This document shows, in pieces, positions 62,114 to 64,000 of a stretch of 64,000 nucleotides of DNA. The position numbers and the translations under genes are program-made. The first letter of the stretch is position 1. Each line of letters begins with the position of its first letter. Origin of the DNA: Gottschalkiaceae bacterium SANA (GTDB lineage Bacteria; Bacillota; Clostridia; Tissierellales; GPF-1); NCBI GenBank assembly GCA_036323355.1, contig AP028876.1, forward strand, positions 2,666,001-2,730,000, given 5' to 3'. The notes below the pieces were generated by a model, which was not told the DNA's origin, searched no databases, and was given only the letters and a program-made list of their open reading frames with translations.

Positions 62114-64000
62114 CTATTTAAGTCCGTAGTAGGCCTCTTTATAAACAGCAGCCAGTTCCTTCACCAACGGTAGTTTTGGATTGGCTGTTGTACACTGATC
62201 TTCAAAAGCTTTGTCCGCCAGTAGGTCAACGGTATCCATAAAGATTTTTTCATCGATACCGTAGGCTTGAATAGACGGTTCCAGGCCAACTTCTTTTGAC
62301 AAAACTTGAATAGCTTCAATCAAGCTTTGTACCCCTTGAGCTGTTGTATTGGCTTTCAAGCCAAGGCTTCTTGCAATTTCTGCGTATTTTTCATCGGCCA
62401 CAAAGGTGCCGTATTTGGGGAAGCTTGCAAATTTTGTCGGTTTCATTGCATTATATCGGATCACAGCCGGCAATAGGAAGGCATTGGCACGGCCATGAGA
62501 GATATGATACTCTCCACCTAACTTATGTGCTAAGGAGTGATTAATGCCCAGAAAAGCATTGGTAAAGGCCATCCCCGCCATACAAGACGCATTATGCATT
62601 TTCTCTCTTGCCAATCGGTTTGATCCATTCTCATAAGCCTGCGGCAAGAATTTAAATACCAATTTAATGGCTTGAAGCGCCAAGGCATCGGTATAATCCG
62701 TTGCCATCACAGACACATAAGCTTCAATTGCATGGGTCAATACATCCAGTCCCGTATCGGCCGTAACCGTTTTCGGTACCGTCATGACAAAATCAGGGTC
62801 AAGAATTGCAACATCCGGTGTCAGCGCGTAATCCGCTAAGGGATACTTCACATTCCTTTTCTTATCGGTAATGACAGCAAAAGCCGTCACTTCAGATCCA
62901 GTTCCAGAAGTTGTTGGAATACAGACCAATTTCGCTTTCTTGCCCAATTCCTTCAGCTTGTAGGTTCTCTTTCGAATATCAAAGAATTTTAATCGAAGCC
63001 CATTAAAGTCAAGGTTTGGCTGTTCGTAAAACAACCACATGCCCTTGGCTGCATCCATGGCCGATCCGCCACCCAAGGCGATGATCGTATCTGGATTAAA
63101 TCGCTTCATCATTTCAGCACCCGCCATAACCGTCTCTACAGATGGATCAGGCTCAACGCTATTAAATACTTCGATCATTACCGGAGCATTGCGTCGTGCA
63201 AGATGATATCGGAGCTTCTCCACATATCCCAATTCTTCCATCATCCTGTCAGTTACAATAATCACACGACGCACGTTCGGCATTTTTTGAAGATATTGTA
63301 CGGAACCGAATTCATGATAAATTCGCTCCGGTACTTTAAACCACTGCATATTTGTTCGTCTCATGGCAACCCGCTTCACATTAATTAAGTTGATTGCTGA
63401 AACGTTGTCTGTTGTAGAATTGTTTCCCATAGAACCACATCCCAAGGTTAAAGACGGCATATTCGTATTATACAAATCTCCAATGGCCCCTTGGCTTGAT
63501 GGTGAGTTTACCAATAATCGCCCGGTTCTCAGGGTTTCAGAGAATGCCTGAATCACTTGGTCATCATCGCTATGAATGACTGCCGAGTGGCCAAGTCCGC
63601 CAAACTCTGTCATTTCCTTGGCCCGTTGAATGCCTTCTTCTGCACCCTTCACCTTGTAGCAAGCGAGAATAGGGCTTAGTTTTTCTCGAGATAATGGGTA
63701 CTTTGGACCGACCCCTGCCAATTCAGCAATCAAAATTTTGGTATCTTCCGGTACATCAATCCCTGCTAGTTTTGCAATTTTCGCTGCCGGCTGACCCACA
63801 ACTGCCGGGCTCATAGACATACGCTTGGCATCGATGGCCACAGCTTCTAGCTTTTTGATCTCGTCTTTCTTCAAAAAGTAGCATCCATGATATTTCATCA
63901 AATCTGTTACATACTTATATGCCTTCTCATCAATAATCACCGCTTGTTCCGATGCACAAACCGTTCCATTGTCAAAGGTTTTTGAAAGAATCAAATCGGT
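62114..64000 (-). CDS. adhE: Bifunctional aldehyde-alcohol dehydrogenase (5' end outside window)
   Basis: This is the C-terminal 628 or so residues of an enzyme normally near 870, cut by the right edge. It reduces acetyl-CoA to acetaldehyde and then ethanol with NADH, regenerating NAD+ in fermentation. The visible part begins at the aldehyde dehydrogenase catalytic Cys region (DNGTVCASEQ). The iron-alcohol-dehydrogenase half has GGGSAMDAAKGMW, PTTSGTGSEVT, and the iron ligands in DVLTHAIEAYVS and NHSLAHKLGGEYHISHGRANA. AdhE assembles into spirosomes. It is the last gene on this strand before its terminator. An ATG at 63994 is internal and not the true start. Confidence 0.95.
   Translation of the reverse strand, partial: TDLILSKTFDNGTVCASEQAVIIDEKAYKYVTDLMKYHGCYFLKKDEIKKLEAVAIDAKRMSMSPAVVGQPAAKIAKLAGIDVPEDTKILIAELAGVGPKYPLSREKLSPILACYKVKGAEEGIQRAKEMTEFGGLGHSAVIHSDDDQVIQAFSETLRTGRLLVNSPSSQGAIGDLYNTNMPSLTLGCGSMGNNSTTDNVSAINLINVKRVAMRRTNMQWFKVPERIYHEFGSVQYLQKMPNVRRVIIVTDRMMEELGYVEKLRYHLARRNAPVMIEVFNSVEPDPSVETVMAGAEMMKRFNPDTIIALGGGSAMDAAKGMWLFYEQPNLDFNGLRLKFFDIRKRTYKLKELGKKAKLVCIPTTSGTGSEVTAFAVITDKKRNVKYPLADYALTPDVAILDPDFVMTVPKTVTADTGLDVLTHAIEAYVSVMATDYTDALALQAIKLVFKFLPQAYENGSNRLAREKMHNASCMAGMAFTNAFLGINHSLAHKLGGEYHISHGRANAFLLPAVIRYNAMKPTKFASFPKYGTFVADEKYAEIARSLGLKANTTAQGVQSLIEAIQVLSKEVGLEPSIQAYGIDEKIFMDTVDLLADKAFEDQCTTANPKLPLVKELAAVYKEAYYGLK

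Overview
The window is AT-rich DNA from a low-GC Firmicute, most likely an anaerobic fermentative clostridium. The evidence is strong AGGAGG-type ribosome binding sites, a T-box leader on ileS, 2-oxoacid:ferredoxin oxidoreductase with ADP-forming acyl-CoA synthetase, an oxygen-sensitive iron-sulfur serine dehydratase, and a bifunctional aldehyde/alcohol dehydrogenase cut by the right edge. No rRNA, tRNA or CRISPR array was seen.

Layout. 1-7.3 kb is an accessory island on the minus strand: an AAA ATPase abutting a PIN-like nuclease, a membrane-anchored DNA/RNA nuclease with a lamin-tail domain, two unrecognised proteins and a HEPN-domain protein. Five of these genes (428-6054) lie between two diverged direct repeats of about 127 bp (150-276, 6103-6230) that look like attachment-type sites. 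7.4-9.1 kb is gene-poor, with a broken phage holin and a 16-copy 20-bp tandem repeat. 9.2-14.2 kb holds ileS with its T-box, a HAD phosphatase and a flavodoxin. 14.5-31.9 kb is envelope and export: an RND pump with lipoprotein adaptor, a PadR/DUF1700/DUF4097 operon, a metal P-type ATPase operon, an ABC exporter with HlyD adaptor, a TspO-like protein and a LysR regulator. 32-38.8 kb is a mobile-element scar zone: an ECF S component, DsrE, GNAT and V4R-like genes between three decayed IS256 pieces, a truncated AAA_14 ATPase, and an apparently intact IS110 with a candidate bridge RNA.

39-50 kb is a catabolic locus on the minus strand: ferredoxin-type 2-oxoacid oxidoreductase (four subunits), ADP-forming acyl-CoA synthetase, YitT, RidA, BCCT transporter and both subunits of an aconitase-X dehydratase. 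It is bracketed by IclR and GntR regulators and carries a CcpA-like cre site and a dyad over the main promoter. Together these could import a zwitterionic substrate, dehydrate it, hydrolyse the imine/enamine, oxidise the 2-oxoacid to an acyl-CoA and recover ATP. 50-55.7 kb is a second amino-acid module (RidA, NhaC-family antiporter, fused Fe-S serine dehydratase) behind a sigma-70-type promoter, next to a regulator shaped like a sigma-54 activator but lacking GAFTGA and a normal Walker B.

56.5-61.6 kb is the threonine/aspartate pathway: thrB-thrC divergent from hom-lysC. A 30-residue protein with its own ribosome binding site and terminator follows, then adhE. Functional names rest on motifs and remembered family features; no database search was possible.
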